A stretch of DNA of 64,000 nucleotides. Source: Microbacterium sp. H83 (lineage in GTDB: Bacteria; Actinomycetota; Actinomycetes; Actinomycetales; Microbacteriaceae). The notes beneath the pieces were generated by a model, which saw nothing but the letters and a program-made list of their open reading frames with translations, was not told the DNA's origin and did not search any database. Where the stretch lies: positions 667 through 64,666 of the forward strand of contig NZ_LWCU01000008.1 in the NCBI RefSeq assembly GCF_001650405.1, read 5' to 3'. Shown one piece after another: positions 1-7,723 of this stretch. The position numbers and the translations under genes were made by a program. The first letter of the stretch is position 1. The number at the start of each line of letters is the position of its first letter.

Positions 1-543
1 TTTCAGCTGTTCCGTGGTCGGCGCCGGGCCGCGGCCGGGTGACTCCGGATCGCGCGCACCGCGGGCTGCGTCGGCGAGGTGCTCGTCGGCGCCGAGGCGT
101 TCGTCGGCGCTGATCCGGTGGGCGATCTTCTCGATCGGCGTCGTCGCGGCCAGCATCCCCGACACGGAGATCACCCCCTCGAGCAGAGCGTCACGCAGCG
201 CCGGCCACCGAGCGGGCAGACGTTCGCCGGACGAGGGGCTGATCTCCCGAAGGACCAAGGGGACGACCTTGCCCAGGCGGGTCGCCCCGGCCACGTCGAC
301 GAGCAGCGTGCGCTGCAGGAGCTCGGACTGCGACCGGCACCCGGCCGCATGGGGGAACTCGACAGGATGCCCCGTGGCGAGAGTCTCGACCACGACCGCA
401 TCCACCCGACGCCTGACCGCACCCGCCGCCTGCAGGATCTCGACCCGCTCCGCGTCCGACACGCCCGCGAGAGCGTCATCGGAGAGCACCCGATCGAGGT
501 CGGCGACGACCTGACCGAGAAGGACGCGAGGACTGGTGGACAT
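1..543 (-). CDS. DUF222-type (HNH endonuclease-associated) protein, 3' end outside window
   Basis: The reading frame opens with ATG at 543 on the minus strand (MSTSPRVLLGQVVADL) and stays open for 181 codons to the window edge, so the C-terminus is missing. The visible part is mostly helical and has the pattern of the DUF222 domain found upstream of HNH nuclease domains in actinobacteria: an acidic N-terminal helix, then an RRVDAVVVETLA helix, then an HAAGCRSQSELLQ-like segment. The HNH motif would lie beyond the edge, so nuclease function cannot be confirmed here. These proteins occur in many copies in Microbacteriaceae genomes and their biological role is poorly known. The next gene on the same strand starts at 1557 and ends 147 bases upstream of this one. 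Confidence 0.75.
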   Translation of the reverse strand, partial: MSTSPRVLLGQVVADLDRVLSDDALAGVSDAERVEILQAAGAVRRRVDAVVVETLATGHPVEFPHAAGCRSQSELLQRTLLVDVAGATRLGKVVPLVLREISPSSGERLPARWPALRDALLEGVISVSGMLAATTPIEKIAHRISADERLGADEHLADAARGARDPESPGRGPAPTTEQLK

Positions 544-690
544 GACCCCAGTCAACCCGCCCCCACCGACATTCCCACCCCCGAATCGAGCAGAAACAGC
601 CCAGATCAGAAGCATATTCCGGCATCCCGCGCGAGCATGCCGGAGTATCACCGACCCAGGCGCGGCGCGCACTGCCGAGCCCCGGGACCC

Positions 691-1557
691 TCACACCGCG
701 AGGAGCACGATCCCGACCGCCACGACCGCCGATGCGGCGATCCGCCACACCGGTCTGCTCTCCTTGAGCACGAACACCCCGAACAGGCTCACCAGCACGA
801 CGCTGACCTCCCTCAGCGGAGCGACGAGCGCCACGGGAGCGATCCGGATCGCCGTGAGCACCAGGATGTACGACAGCGGAGAGAGGATGCCGAACGCGAC
901 GATGCGCCGCCACTGCGTGCGCCCGAGCGCCCGGACCGCAGCCCAGCGACCACGGAGCCCCACCGTGTAGAAGGGGATCTCGAGGAGCATCGTGCCGACC
1001 ATGAAGGCGACCGGCGAGAGGCTCCAGGTGCGCACCGCGTTCGCATCCCAGATCGTGTAGATCGCGATGGCGACGCCCGTGAGCAGGCCGAAGACGAGCC
1101 CGAGGTCGATCCCCCGCCGACGCCCCTGCGCTCGGCCCCGGTCGACCAGACCGATCGCCACGACACCGACGATGATCGCGGCGACGCCCACCAGCGCGAT
1201 CGCCGACGGCCTCTCCCCGAGCAGCAGCACCGCGACCAGGACCGACAGGAAGGGACCGGTCCCCCGCGCGGTCGCGTAGACGGTCGACAGGTTGCCCTCT
1301 CGATATCCGCGCTGCAGCACCGCCATGTACGCGACGTGCAGCACCGCGGAGACCCCGACTCCGAGGAGGAAGGCGAGCACATCGTCGGTGCCGAGTCCGC
1401 CCGTGAACGGGATGACGCCGATCCAGACGACCGTGCCGCCGACCGCGCCCCACCAGAGGAACGGCATGCCCGCCTTGCTCACCCCGTGGGCGATGACGTT
1501 CCAGGCGGCGTGCGCGATCGCGGCGGCGATGACGAGACCGAAGGCGAGAGCAGACAT
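691..1557 (-). CDS. EamA/DMT-superfamily transporter under riboswitch control
   Basis: A 288-residue very hydrophobic protein with about ten predicted membrane segments in two halves, the layout of EamA-type drug/metabolite transporters. It opens with SALAFGLVIAAAIAHAAWN, typical of the first EamA helix, and the second half begins near DLGLVFGLLTGVAIA. The ATG at 1557 is chosen because GGAAGGG lies 6 bases upstream; an ATG five codons earlier (1572) lacks such a site. The substrate is not readable from the protein. The leader carries a ykkC-family riboswitch, and if this is the guanidine-I subtype, export of guanidinium or a related cation is the natural hypothesis. Known guanidinium exporters are four-helix SMR proteins of the same superfamily, so a ten-helix member would be less usual. 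Confidence 0.85.
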   Translation of the reverse strand: MSALAFGLVIAAAIAHAAWNVIAHGVSKAGMPFLWWGAVGGTVVWIGVIPFTGGLGTDDVLAFLLGVGVSAVLHVAYMAVLQRGYREGNLSTVYATARGTGPFLSVLVAVLLLGERPSAIALVGVAAIIVGVVAIGLVDRGRAQGRRRGIDLGLVFGLLTGVAIAIYTIWDANAVRTWSLSPVAFMVGTMLLEIPFYTVGLRGRWAAVRALGRTQWRRIVAFGILSPLSYILVLTAIRIAPVALVAPLREVSVVLVSLFGVFVLKESRPVWRIAASAVVAVGIVLLAV

Positions 1558-1596
1558 GCGGGACCCTTCCATCCGTCGCGGGCGCGACGAACAGGG

Positions 1597-1712
1597 TCCT
1601 CCGGGCTTTTGTCCTGTCAGATGACGGCGCTCCTGCGGAGGAGCACCGTGGCGCCGCTCGGACCAGTCGAGCCGACCCCTCGCGGGAGGGATCGTGCCCC
1701 GGAACCCTAGGC
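1597..1712 (-). promoter_or_regulatory. ykkC-family riboswitch (guanidine-I-like) upstream of the EamA transporter
   Basis: Read on the minus strand, the leader contains in order the conserved blocks of ykkC RNAs: CTAGGGTTCCGG (1710 to 1699), ACTGGTCCGAG (around 1668 to 1658), CACGG (near 1645) and ACAAAAGCCCGGAGGA (1612 to 1597). These match the ykkC consensus as I remember it. Subtypes of this fold bind guanidine, ppGpp, PRPP or nucleoside diphosphates. The transporter context favours guanidine, but the discriminating positions cannot be judged with certainty by eye. The expression platform lies between the aptamer and the ATG at 1557 and involves the Shine-Dalgarno region (see findings). 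Confidence 0.82.
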
Positions 1713-1837
1713 GCTATCGGTGTCACCGTAGTCGTCGAACGTGTCCGGCAGGTGAACAGGATGCCGTCGGCGGCGGCGCATCCGCAGTGTCGGACCCCTC
1801 CGATTACGATCGAAGGACGCCATCAGGAAGGTCGACC

Positions 1838-3130
1838 ATGCCCGTCACCCCCGACGCTCTCGCCCATGCCGAGGATCTCGCCGACTTCGTCGCCGCCTCC
1901 CCCTCGAGCTACCATGCCGCCGCCGAGACGGCGCGCCGCCTCGAGAGCGCCGGGTTCGAGCGCCTCCACGAGGAGAGTGCCTGGGAGATCGGTCCCGGGG
2001 GCCGCTACGTCGTGGTGCGCGACGGGGCGACGATCGCGTGGACGATTCCCGACGACGCCACCGCGACCACGCCCGCGCACGTCTTCGGCGCTCACACGGA
2101 CTCGCCCGGATTCAAGCTCAAGCCGCAGCCGACCACCGGCGGACGGGGCTGGCTGCAGGCCGCCGTCGAGGTCTACGGCGGGCCGCTGCTGAACTCCTGG
2201 CTCGACCGGGAGCTCAGCCTCGCGGGACGCCTCGCGCTCTCCGACGGCCGCGTCGTGCTCGCCGACACGGGCGCGCTGCTGCGTCTTCCGCAGCTCGCGG
2301 TGCACCTCGATCGCGGCGTCAACACCAACGGCCTCGCGCTCGACAAGCAGAGCGAGACGCAGCCCGTGTGGGGCCTCGGAGAGGCATCCGACGCCGACAT
2401 CCTCGCCGAGCTCGCCCGGTCGGCCGATGTCCGCGCATCCGACATCCGCGGGTACGACGTCGTGATCGCCGACGCGGCGCGCGGTGCGGTGTTCGGCAAG
2501 GACGACGCGTTCTTCGCATCCGGCCGCCTCGACGACCTGGCCTCGGTCCATGCGGGCGTCGTGGCGATCGAGCGCGCCGCCTCCGCGTCGGGAGCGGGGC
2601 ACCCGATCGCACTCCTCGCCGCCTTCGATCACGAGGAGCTCGGCTCGAACTCGCGCTCCGGCGCCGCAGGCCCCTTCCTCGACGACATCCTCGGCCGCGT
2701 CTACGACGCCCTCGGGGCCGACGCCTCGCAGCGCCGTCAGGCGTTCGCCACGTCGTGGTGCCTCTCGAGCGACGTCGGCCACTCCGTGCACCCGAACTAC
2801 GCGCAGAAGCACGACCCGGTCGTGCAGCCCGTGCTCGGCTCGGGACCGATCCTCAAGCTCAACGCCAACCAGCGGTACGCGACGGATGCCGTCGGCTCCG
2901 CCGCCTGGCGCGGCTGGTGCGACACCGCCGACGTCACGACGCAGGAGTTCGTGTCGAACAACAACGTGCCCTGCGGGTCGACCATCGGCCCGATCACGGC
3001 CACGCGCCTCGGCATCCGCACGGTCGACGTGGGCATCCCGATCCTGTCGATGCACTCGGCGCGCGAGCTCGCCGGGGTCTCCGACCTGCACGACCTCACG
3101 CGCGTCGCAGGAGCGTTCTTCGCCGGCTGA
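1838..3130 (+). CDS. apeB: M18 family aminopeptidase (aspartyl aminopeptidase type)
   Basis: A 430-residue cytosolic metallopeptidase of the M18 family, which removes N-terminal residues (often acidic ones) from peptides using two metal ions. Recognisable blocks are GAHTDSPGFKLKP near residue 85 (first metal ligand His), SGRLDDLASVHAG near 230 (bridging Asp), FDHEELGSNSRSGA near 265 (catalytic Glu-Glu) and SSDVGHSVHPNYAQKHD near 310. Length fits the family. The ATG at 1838 has AGGAAG about 8 bases upstream; the frame stays open further upstream without support. It is divergent from the EamA gene and shares a 280-base intergenic region with it; a TACGAT at 1805 is a possible -10. The downstream permease starts 47 bases later with only a weak ribosome binding site. 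Confidence 0.93.
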   Translation: MPVTPDALAHAEDLADFVAASPSSYHAAAETARRLESAGFERLHEESAWEIGPGGRYVVVRDGATIAWTIPDDATATTPAHVFGAHTDSPGFKLKPQPTTGGRGWLQAAVEVYGGPLLNSWLDRELSLAGRLALSDGRVVLADTGALLRLPQLAVHLDRGVNTNGLALDKQSETQPVWGLGEASDADILAELARSADVRASDIRGYDVVIADAARGAVFGKDDAFFASGRLDDLASVHAGVVAIERAASASGAGHPIALLAAFDHEELGSNSRSGAAGPFLDDILGRVYDALGADASQRRQAFATSWCLSSDVGHSVHPNYAQKHDPVVQPVLGSGPILKLNANQRYATDAVGSAAWRGWCDTADVTTQEFVSNNNVPCGSTIGPITATRLGIRTVDVGIPILSMHSARELAGVSDLHDLTRVAGAFFAG

Positions 3131-3177
3131 GCGCCGTCGACCGCCCCGATGGGCTCCGCTGGTGCCATCATGAGCAG

Positions 3178-4638
3178 ATGACGGCGAATCAGCTCACCGA
3201 GACCCGGGGTGCGCTCATCGAGCGCGCGGGCATCGAGATCATCCCCGAGTCCGAGCGCACGGCGAAGCCGCGCGACCTCTTCTGGCCGTGGTTCGCGGCG
3301 AACGTGTCGGTGTTCGGCATGTCGTACGGATCGTTCGTGCTCGGCTTCGGCATCTCGTTCTGGCAGGCGACGATCGTGTCGGTGGTGGGCATCGTGGTGT
3401 CGTTCCTGCTGTGCGGTCTCATCGCGATCGCCGGCAAGCGCGGGTCCGCGCCGACCATGGTCCTCTCGCGTGCCGCGTTCGGCGTGCAGGGCCAGAAGGT
3501 CCCCGGCATCGTCTCGTGGCTGACGTCGATCGGCTGGGAGACGTTCCTCGCGATCATGGCGGTGCTCGCGACGGCGACCGTGATCTCGCAGCTCGGCGGC
3601 GACGGCGACAGCATCGCCCTGAAGATCATCGCGACCGTGATCGTCGCCGCGCTCATCGTCGCGGCCTCGGTTCTCGGCTACCACACGATCATGCGGATGC
3701 AGTCGGTGCTCACCTGGATCACCGGCGTCGTGACGGTGCTCTACGTGATCCTCGCGGCGCCGAGCATCGACATCGCCGCTGTGCTCGCGCGCCCGGACGG
3801 CGGGCTCGGGCAGGTCGTCGGCGCGCTGGTCATGGTCATGACCGGTTTCGGCCTCGGGTGGATCAACATCGCCGCCGACTGGTCGCGGTACCAGAAGCGC
3901 ACGGCCTCCGACGGGGCGATCGTGGCCTGGAACACGATCGGCGGATCGGTGGCCCCGGTCATCCTCGTCGTCTTCGGTCTCCTGCTCGCCGGCTCGAACG
4001 ACGACCTCTTCGCCGCCGTGCAGGCCGACCCCATCGGCGCCCTCGCCACCATCCTTCCCGTATGGGTGCTCGTGCCCTTCCTCCTCACCGCGGTGCTCGC
4101 GCTCGTCTCCGGCGCCGTGCTCGGCATCTACTCGTCCGGACTCACGCTGCTGAGCCTCGGCATCCGCATCCCGCGCCCGTCCGCCGCCGCGATCGACGGC
4201 GTGATCCTCACCCTCGGCACGATCTACGTCGTGTTCTTCGCGACCGACTTCCTCGGACCGTTCCAGAGCTTCCTCATCACGCTCGGCGTCCCGCTGGCAT
4301 CCTGGGCCGGCATCCTCATCGCCGACATCCTGCGCCGGAGGAAGGACTACGACGAGGCCGCGCTGTTCGACAGCCGTGGCCGCTACGGCGCGTGGGACTG
4401 GATCTCGATCGTCACCATGGTCGTCGCGAGCGTGATCGGATGGGGCTTCGTGCTCAACGGATTCGCGGATGCCGCGCCCTGGAACAACTGGCAGGGCTAT
4501 CTGCTCTTCCTGGTCGGCGGCGTCGACGGCGACTGGGCCTATGCGAACCTCGGCGTGTTCTTCGCTCTCGTGCTGTCGTTCGCGGTGACCTGGTTCGCCC
4601 GGGCGGGGGCGATCCGCCGCCAGGAGCAGACGGCGTGA
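3178..4638 (+). CDS. NCS1-family permease (purine/cytosine type)
   Basis: A 486-residue membrane protein with about twelve hydrophobic segments. The N-terminus has the NCS1 signature: PRDLFWPWFAANVSVFGM followed by SFVLGFGISFWQA and SRAAFGVQG, as in CodB and cytosine/purine/allantoin permeases. NCS1 proteins import nucleobases or related heterocycles with protons or sodium. The start is ATG 3178; an ATG at 3169 is followed at once by a stop. The stop overlaps the GTG of the isochorismatase-family gene (GTGA), so the two are translationally coupled and probably act on one substrate route, for example uptake of a nucleobase or vitamin-like amide followed by hydrolysis. The exact substrate is not readable. 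Confidence 0.88.
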   Translation: MTANQLTETRGALIERAGIEIIPESERTAKPRDLFWPWFAANVSVFGMSYGSFVLGFGISFWQATIVSVVGIVVSFLLCGLIAIAGKRGSAPTMVLSRAAFGVQGQKVPGIVSWLTSIGWETFLAIMAVLATATVISQLGGDGDSIALKIIATVIVAALIVAASVLGYHTIMRMQSVLTWITGVVTVLYVILAAPSIDIAAVLARPDGGLGQVVGALVMVMTGFGLGWINIAADWSRYQKRTASDGAIVAWNTIGGSVAPVILVVFGLLLAGSNDDLFAAVQADPIGALATILPVWVLVPFLLTAVLALVSGAVLGIYSSGLTLLSLGIRIPRPSAAAIDGVILTLGTIYVVFFATDFLGPFQSFLITLGVPLASWAGILIADILRRRKDYDEAALFDSRGRYGAWDWISIVTMVVASVIGWGFVLNGFADAAPWNNWQGYLLFLVGGVDGDWAYANLGVFFALVLSFAVTWFARAGAIRRQEQTA

Positions 4639-5204
4639 CCGGAACAGCGGCTCGCCAGGACGACGACTCCTGGCTCGTCGTGATCGATCCGCAGACCATC
4701 TTCGCCTCCCCCGATTCGGAATGGGGCTCGCCGTTCTTCGCCGACGCCATGCCTCGCATCCGCGCGCTGGCGGAGTCCTTCGGCGACCGCGTGCTGGTGA
4801 CGCGGTGGACGCCGACGGCCGACCGCTCGACGGCCTGGGGCGACTACTTCGCGGCGTGGCCGTTCGCCGACCGACCGGCGGACGATCCGCTGTACGACCT
4901 GGTCCCCGAGGCTGCCGACCTGACGTCGAGACCGACCCTCGATGCGCCGACGTTCGGCAAGTGGGGCGAGATCGAGAAAGTGGTGGGCGCGGGCGCGCAC
5001 ATCGTCCTGACCGGGGTGTCGACCGACTGCTGCGTCATCTCCACGGCGCTGGCCGCAGCGGATGCCGGGGCGCACATCGCGCTCGTCGCCGACGCGTGCG
5101 CCGGGTCGACGGCCGAGAACCACGCCGCGGCGATCCAGGTGATGGGCCTCTACCCGCCGCAGATCACGGTCACCGACACCGCGACCGTGCTCGCCGGGCG
5201 CTGA
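4635..5204 (+). CDS. isochorismatase-family cysteine hydrolase
   Basis: A 189-residue protein of the isochorismatase/nicotinamidase-like hydrolase superfamily. The catalytic triad is visible: Asp18 in VVIDPQ, Lys109 in TFGKWGEIE and Cys133 in GVSTDCCVIS, with the usual cis-peptide region just before the cysteine. The family hydrolyses amides or vinyl ethers (nicotinamide, ureidoacrylate, N-carbamoyl compounds, isochorismate). GTG 4635 overlaps the permease stop by four bases, so the partner is the upstream nucleobase-type permease. A RutB-like or N-carbamoyl amidohydrolase role is plausible, while a nicotinamidase would normally show a metal-binding His pair that I do not see. The substrate is inference only. 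Confidence 0.87.
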   Translation: MTGTAARQDDDSWLVVIDPQTIFASPDSEWGSPFFADAMPRIRALAESFGDRVLVTRWTPTADRSTAWGDYFAAWPFADRPADDPLYDLVPEAADLTSRPTLDAPTFGKWGEIEKVVGAGAHIVLTGVSTDCCVISTALAAADAGAHIALVADACAGSTAENHAAAIQVMGLYPPQITVTDTATVLAGR

Positions 5205-5235
5205 GCGCACCGCGGGGTCCGGACCCCGGCACCGG

Positions 5236-5946
5236 TCAGCCCGCAGCGCGCACCGCGGCCGCGATCTCCGCCGGGGATCCGCGCCACGGCGCACCGTGCC
5301 CGGCCAGCACCCACGACGCCGACAGGGCCGACAGCCGGTCGAGCGACGCGAGGGCCTCGTCGGGCTCGTCGGTGAAGGGAGCGGGCTGCGCACCCTCGCG
5401 GCCGGTGAGCACGTGCCGCGTGGTCAGCGCATCGCCGACGAACACGGCGTCGACGGCGGGGACGTGCACGGCGATGCTGCCCGGCGAATGCCCCGGCATC
5501 CCGATGATCGCCGGCGCGCCCGGCAGCGCGAGCACCTCGCCGTCGACGACCTCAGTGACTTCGCTCACGTATCGCGTGCGCAGCGCGTTCTTGCGGATGC
5601 CGTAGGCGAAGAACCCGAGCAGCGGACCGATGCGCGCCGGCCCCATCGGCGACTTCGGCTTCTCCCCCGTGCGAACACGATGCGCGTCGGCTCCGTGGAT
5701 GAACACCGGCACGCCGGCCTCGACGCGCAGCCGCTCGGCGAAGCCGATGTGGTCGCTGTCGCCGTGGGTGAGCACGAGGCCGCGGATGTCGGTGATCGGC
5801 CGCCCGATCTCGGCGAGCGTGCGCTGCAGATCGCTCCAATGCCCCGGCATCCCGGCATCGATCAGCGTGATGCCCTCGGGCAGGTCGATCAGGTAGGAGG
5901 CGACGATGTCGTTGCCCAGGCGGTGGAGGTGCGGTGCGAGCTGCAT
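5236..5946 (-). CDS. MBL-fold metallohydrolase
   Basis: A 236-residue metallo-beta-lactamase-fold hydrolase. THGDSDHIG near residue 62 is the HxHxDH-type metal motif with Gly-Asp in the second position; MPGHSPGS carries the next His and AGHGAPW near the C-terminus the last one. The length and C-terminal pattern match the short stand-alone MBL proteins related to lactonases and glyoxalase II rather than beta-lactamases. No signal peptide is seen, so it is probably cytosolic. The gene is divergent from a TetR regulator (ATG 6050), with two palindromic operators in the 103-base intergenic region, so it is probably repressed by that regulator. Substrate unknown. Confidence 0.87.
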   Translation of the reverse strand: MQLAPHLHRLGNDIVASYLIDLPEGITLIDAGMPGHWSDLQRTLAEIGRPITDIRGLVLTHGDSDHIGFAERLRVEAGVPVFIHGADAHRVRTGEKPKSPMGPARIGPLLGFFAYGIRKNALRTRYVSEVTEVVDGEVLALPGAPAIIGMPGHSPGSIAVHVPAVDAVFVGDALTTRHVLTGREGAQPAPFTDEPDEALASLDRLSALSASWVLAGHGAPWRGSPAEIAAAVRAAG

Positions 5947-5972
5947 GGCGGATCCTTCGGTTGGTTGCGATG

Positions 5973-6009
5973 GCTACGTTACGTAGCTATCATGGCTATT
6001 GTCAATAGC
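5973..6009. promoter_or_regulatory. two perfect palindromic operators between the MBL and TetR genes
   Basis: GCTACGTTACGTAGC (5973-5987) and GCTATTGTCAATAGC (5995-6009) are both perfect 7-1-7 inverted repeats. Their centres are 22 bp apart, about two helical turns, so dimers would sit on the same face. Both share the outer GCTA/TAGC. They lie midway between the divergent starts at 5946 and 6050, the expected place for operators of the TetR protein encoded on the right. Confidence 0.8.
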
Positions 6010-6049
6010 TATCGCGGTGGATCCCGTCACCGAACGTCAGGAGGCCGGA

Positions 6050-6580
6050 ATGCCGACACCCGAGAGGACGTCCCTCGCCCAGATCGTCGCCGCCGGTCGA
6101 GAGATCCTGGAGGTCGCCGGCCCCGGCGGCCTCACGATGCAGGCGGTCGCCGATCGAGTGGGCGTGCGCGCGCCGTCGCTGTACAAGCGGGTCCGTGATC
6201 GCGAGGCCCTGCACGCGGCCGTCGCCGGGGCGTCGATCGACGCGCTGAGCATCGGGCTCGAGGCGGCCGGCGACGATCTGACCGCTCTCGGCCACGCCTA
6301 CCGGTCGTTCGCGCACCGGCATCCGGAGGGCTTCCGGCTCATGTTCACCGCGGCAGCCCCCGACGACGCGCTGCACCGGTCGTCGGAGCACGTGCTCCGC
6401 GCCTGCGCGGCCGTCGTGGGGCAGGCCGACGCGCTGGACGCCGCCCGACTCTTCACCGCCTGGGCGACCGGGTTCCTGCAGATGGAGCTCGCCGGCGCCT
6501 TCCGGCTCGGCGGCGACGTGGATCAGGCGTTCTCGTACGGGCTCCGCCGGATCATCGCAGGGCTCGCCGCCGAGGCCTGA
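6050..6580 (+). CDS. TetR-family regulator, likely autoregulated
   Basis: A 176-residue protein with an N-terminal TetR DNA-binding domain (residues 8-55: AGREILEVAGPGGLTMQAVA, then VGVRAPSLYKRVRDREAL) and a C-terminal half of the WHG type (HRHPEGFRLMF, then LFTAWATGFLQMELAGAF). ATG 6050 has AGGAGG five bases upstream; the longer frame from 5999 starts inside the operator region and is rejected. It probably binds the two palindromes at 5973-6009 and controls the divergent MBL hydrolase and itself. The effector is unknown. Promoter -10/-35 elements overlap the palindromes too closely to separate by eye. Confidence 0.9.
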   Translation: MPTPERTSLAQIVAAGREILEVAGPGGLTMQAVADRVGVRAPSLYKRVRDREALHAAVAGASIDALSIGLEAAGDDLTALGHAYRSFAHRHPEGFRLMFTAAAPDDALHRSSEHVLRACAAVVGQADALDAARLFTAWATGFLQMELAGAFRLGGDVDQAFSYGLRRIIAGLAAEA

Positions 6581-6630
6581 CCCGTCACCAGGCGGAATAC
6601 TGCCAGGATGATGCGCGGAGAGGGGTTTCC

Positions 6631-7716
6631 ATGACCGCGAGCGCGCACGCCCACGAGCGGGAGCACGAGCACGAGTCGGATCACCCGACGAAGGCTCGCC
6701 GTCCGCGGCACCGCCCCTGGCACCGCACCAAGGTCGCGGTCGCCCTGGTGCTGATCGTCGTGGCGATCGTCGCGATCGTCGGCGCGCTCACGCCGTGGCC
6801 CTCGGCCATGCTCATCCGCGCGGTCTTCACGAAGGGCGGCGACGAGACCGCTGCCGAGATGGACAGGCACGTGCCCGACACCGAGCTCACCGAGCAGCTC
6901 GACGTCGCGTACGCCGACGGTGGTGCGGATACGACGATGGACGTCTTCGCCCCGGCATCCGCCACCGGCCCTCTGCCCACGATCGTCTGGATCCACGGCG
7001 GCGCCTGGATCTCGGGGTCGAAGGAGAACGTCGACCCCTATCTGCGCATCCTCGCGGCGGAGGGGTACACGACCATCGGCGTGAACTACACGATCGGTCC
7101 GGAGGGCGTGTATCCGCTCGCCGTGAACCAGCTCAACGACGCCCTCGCCTACATCGACGAGAACGCCGACGAGCTCGGCGTCGACCCCGACCGGATCGTG
7201 CTGGCGGGCGACTCGGCCGGCGGCCAGCTCGCGAGCCAGATGGCCACGCTCATCACGAGCCCCGAGTACGCCGAGATCATGGGTGTCGAGCCGTCGCTGC
7301 AGCCGTCGCAGGTCGTGGCGACGATCCTCAACTGCGGCGTGTACGACCTGGCGGCGCTCGCGCGACTCGACGGCATCGCCGGATGGGGCTTCAAGTCGGC
7401 GATGTGGGCGTACTCGGGCACCAAGACCTGGGCCGAGGACTCCACGGGAGCGACCATGTCGACGATCGACTGGGTGACGGCGGACTTCCCCACCACGTAC
7501 ATCTCCGGCGGCAACGGCGATGGCCTCACCTGGCTGCAGTCGATCCCGATGGCTCAGCGGCTGGACGAGCTCGGGGTCGACGTGACGACGCTGTTCTGGC
7601 CCGCCCCGCACGAACCCGCACTGCCTCACGAGTACCAGTTCCAACTGGACTCCCCCGACGCGCAGACCGCCCTGGAGGAGACGATCGCGTTCCTCGACGC
7701 GCACACGACGAAGTAG
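6631..7716 (+). CDS. membrane-anchored alpha/beta hydrolase (esterase/lipase type)
   Basis: A 361-residue alpha/beta hydrolase. Residues 1-30 are rich in His, Glu and Arg, residues about 33-55 form one strong membrane helix (VAVALVLIVVAIVAIVGAL), and the catalytic domain follows outside. IVWIHGGAWISG carries the oxyanion-hole HGG, AGDSAGGQLA the nucleophile Ser, and PHEPALPHEY near the end the catalytic His region. This is the pattern of the HSL/BD-FAE-like acyl hydrolases. ATG 6631 follows GGAGAGG. The gene stands alone between the TetR gene and the convergent decarboxylase gene, whose end is only 7 bases away. The substrate (ester or acylated sugar) is not readable. Confidence 0.87.
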   Translation: MTASAHAHEREHEHESDHPTKARRPRHRPWHRTKVAVALVLIVVAIVAIVGALTPWPSAMLIRAVFTKGGDETAAEMDRHVPDTELTEQLDVAYADGGADTTMDVFAPASATGPLPTIVWIHGGAWISGSKENVDPYLRILAAEGYTTIGVNYTIGPEGVYPLAVNQLNDALAYIDENADELGVDPDRIVLAGDSAGGQLASQMATLITSPEYAEIMGVEPSLQPSQVVATILNCGVYDLAALARLDGIAGWGFKSAMWAYSGTKTWAEDSTGATMSTIDWVTADFPTTYISGGNGDGLTWLQSIPMAQRLDELGVDVTTLFWPAPHEPALPHEYQFQLDSPDAQTALEETIAFLDAHTTK

Positions 7717-7723
7717 TTCGGTC

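Noticed and set aside
79..1710. Very long plus-strand open frame (543 codons)
   Set aside because: It is Arg/Pro/Asp-rich with no domain and runs across the riboswitch and the opposite-strand DUF222 and EamA genes; a shadow of high-GC coding.
3288..5204. 638-codon frame over the NCS1 permease
   Set aside because: Only its last about 190 codons are real (the isochorismatase-family gene from GTG 4635); the rest is a shadow of the permease.
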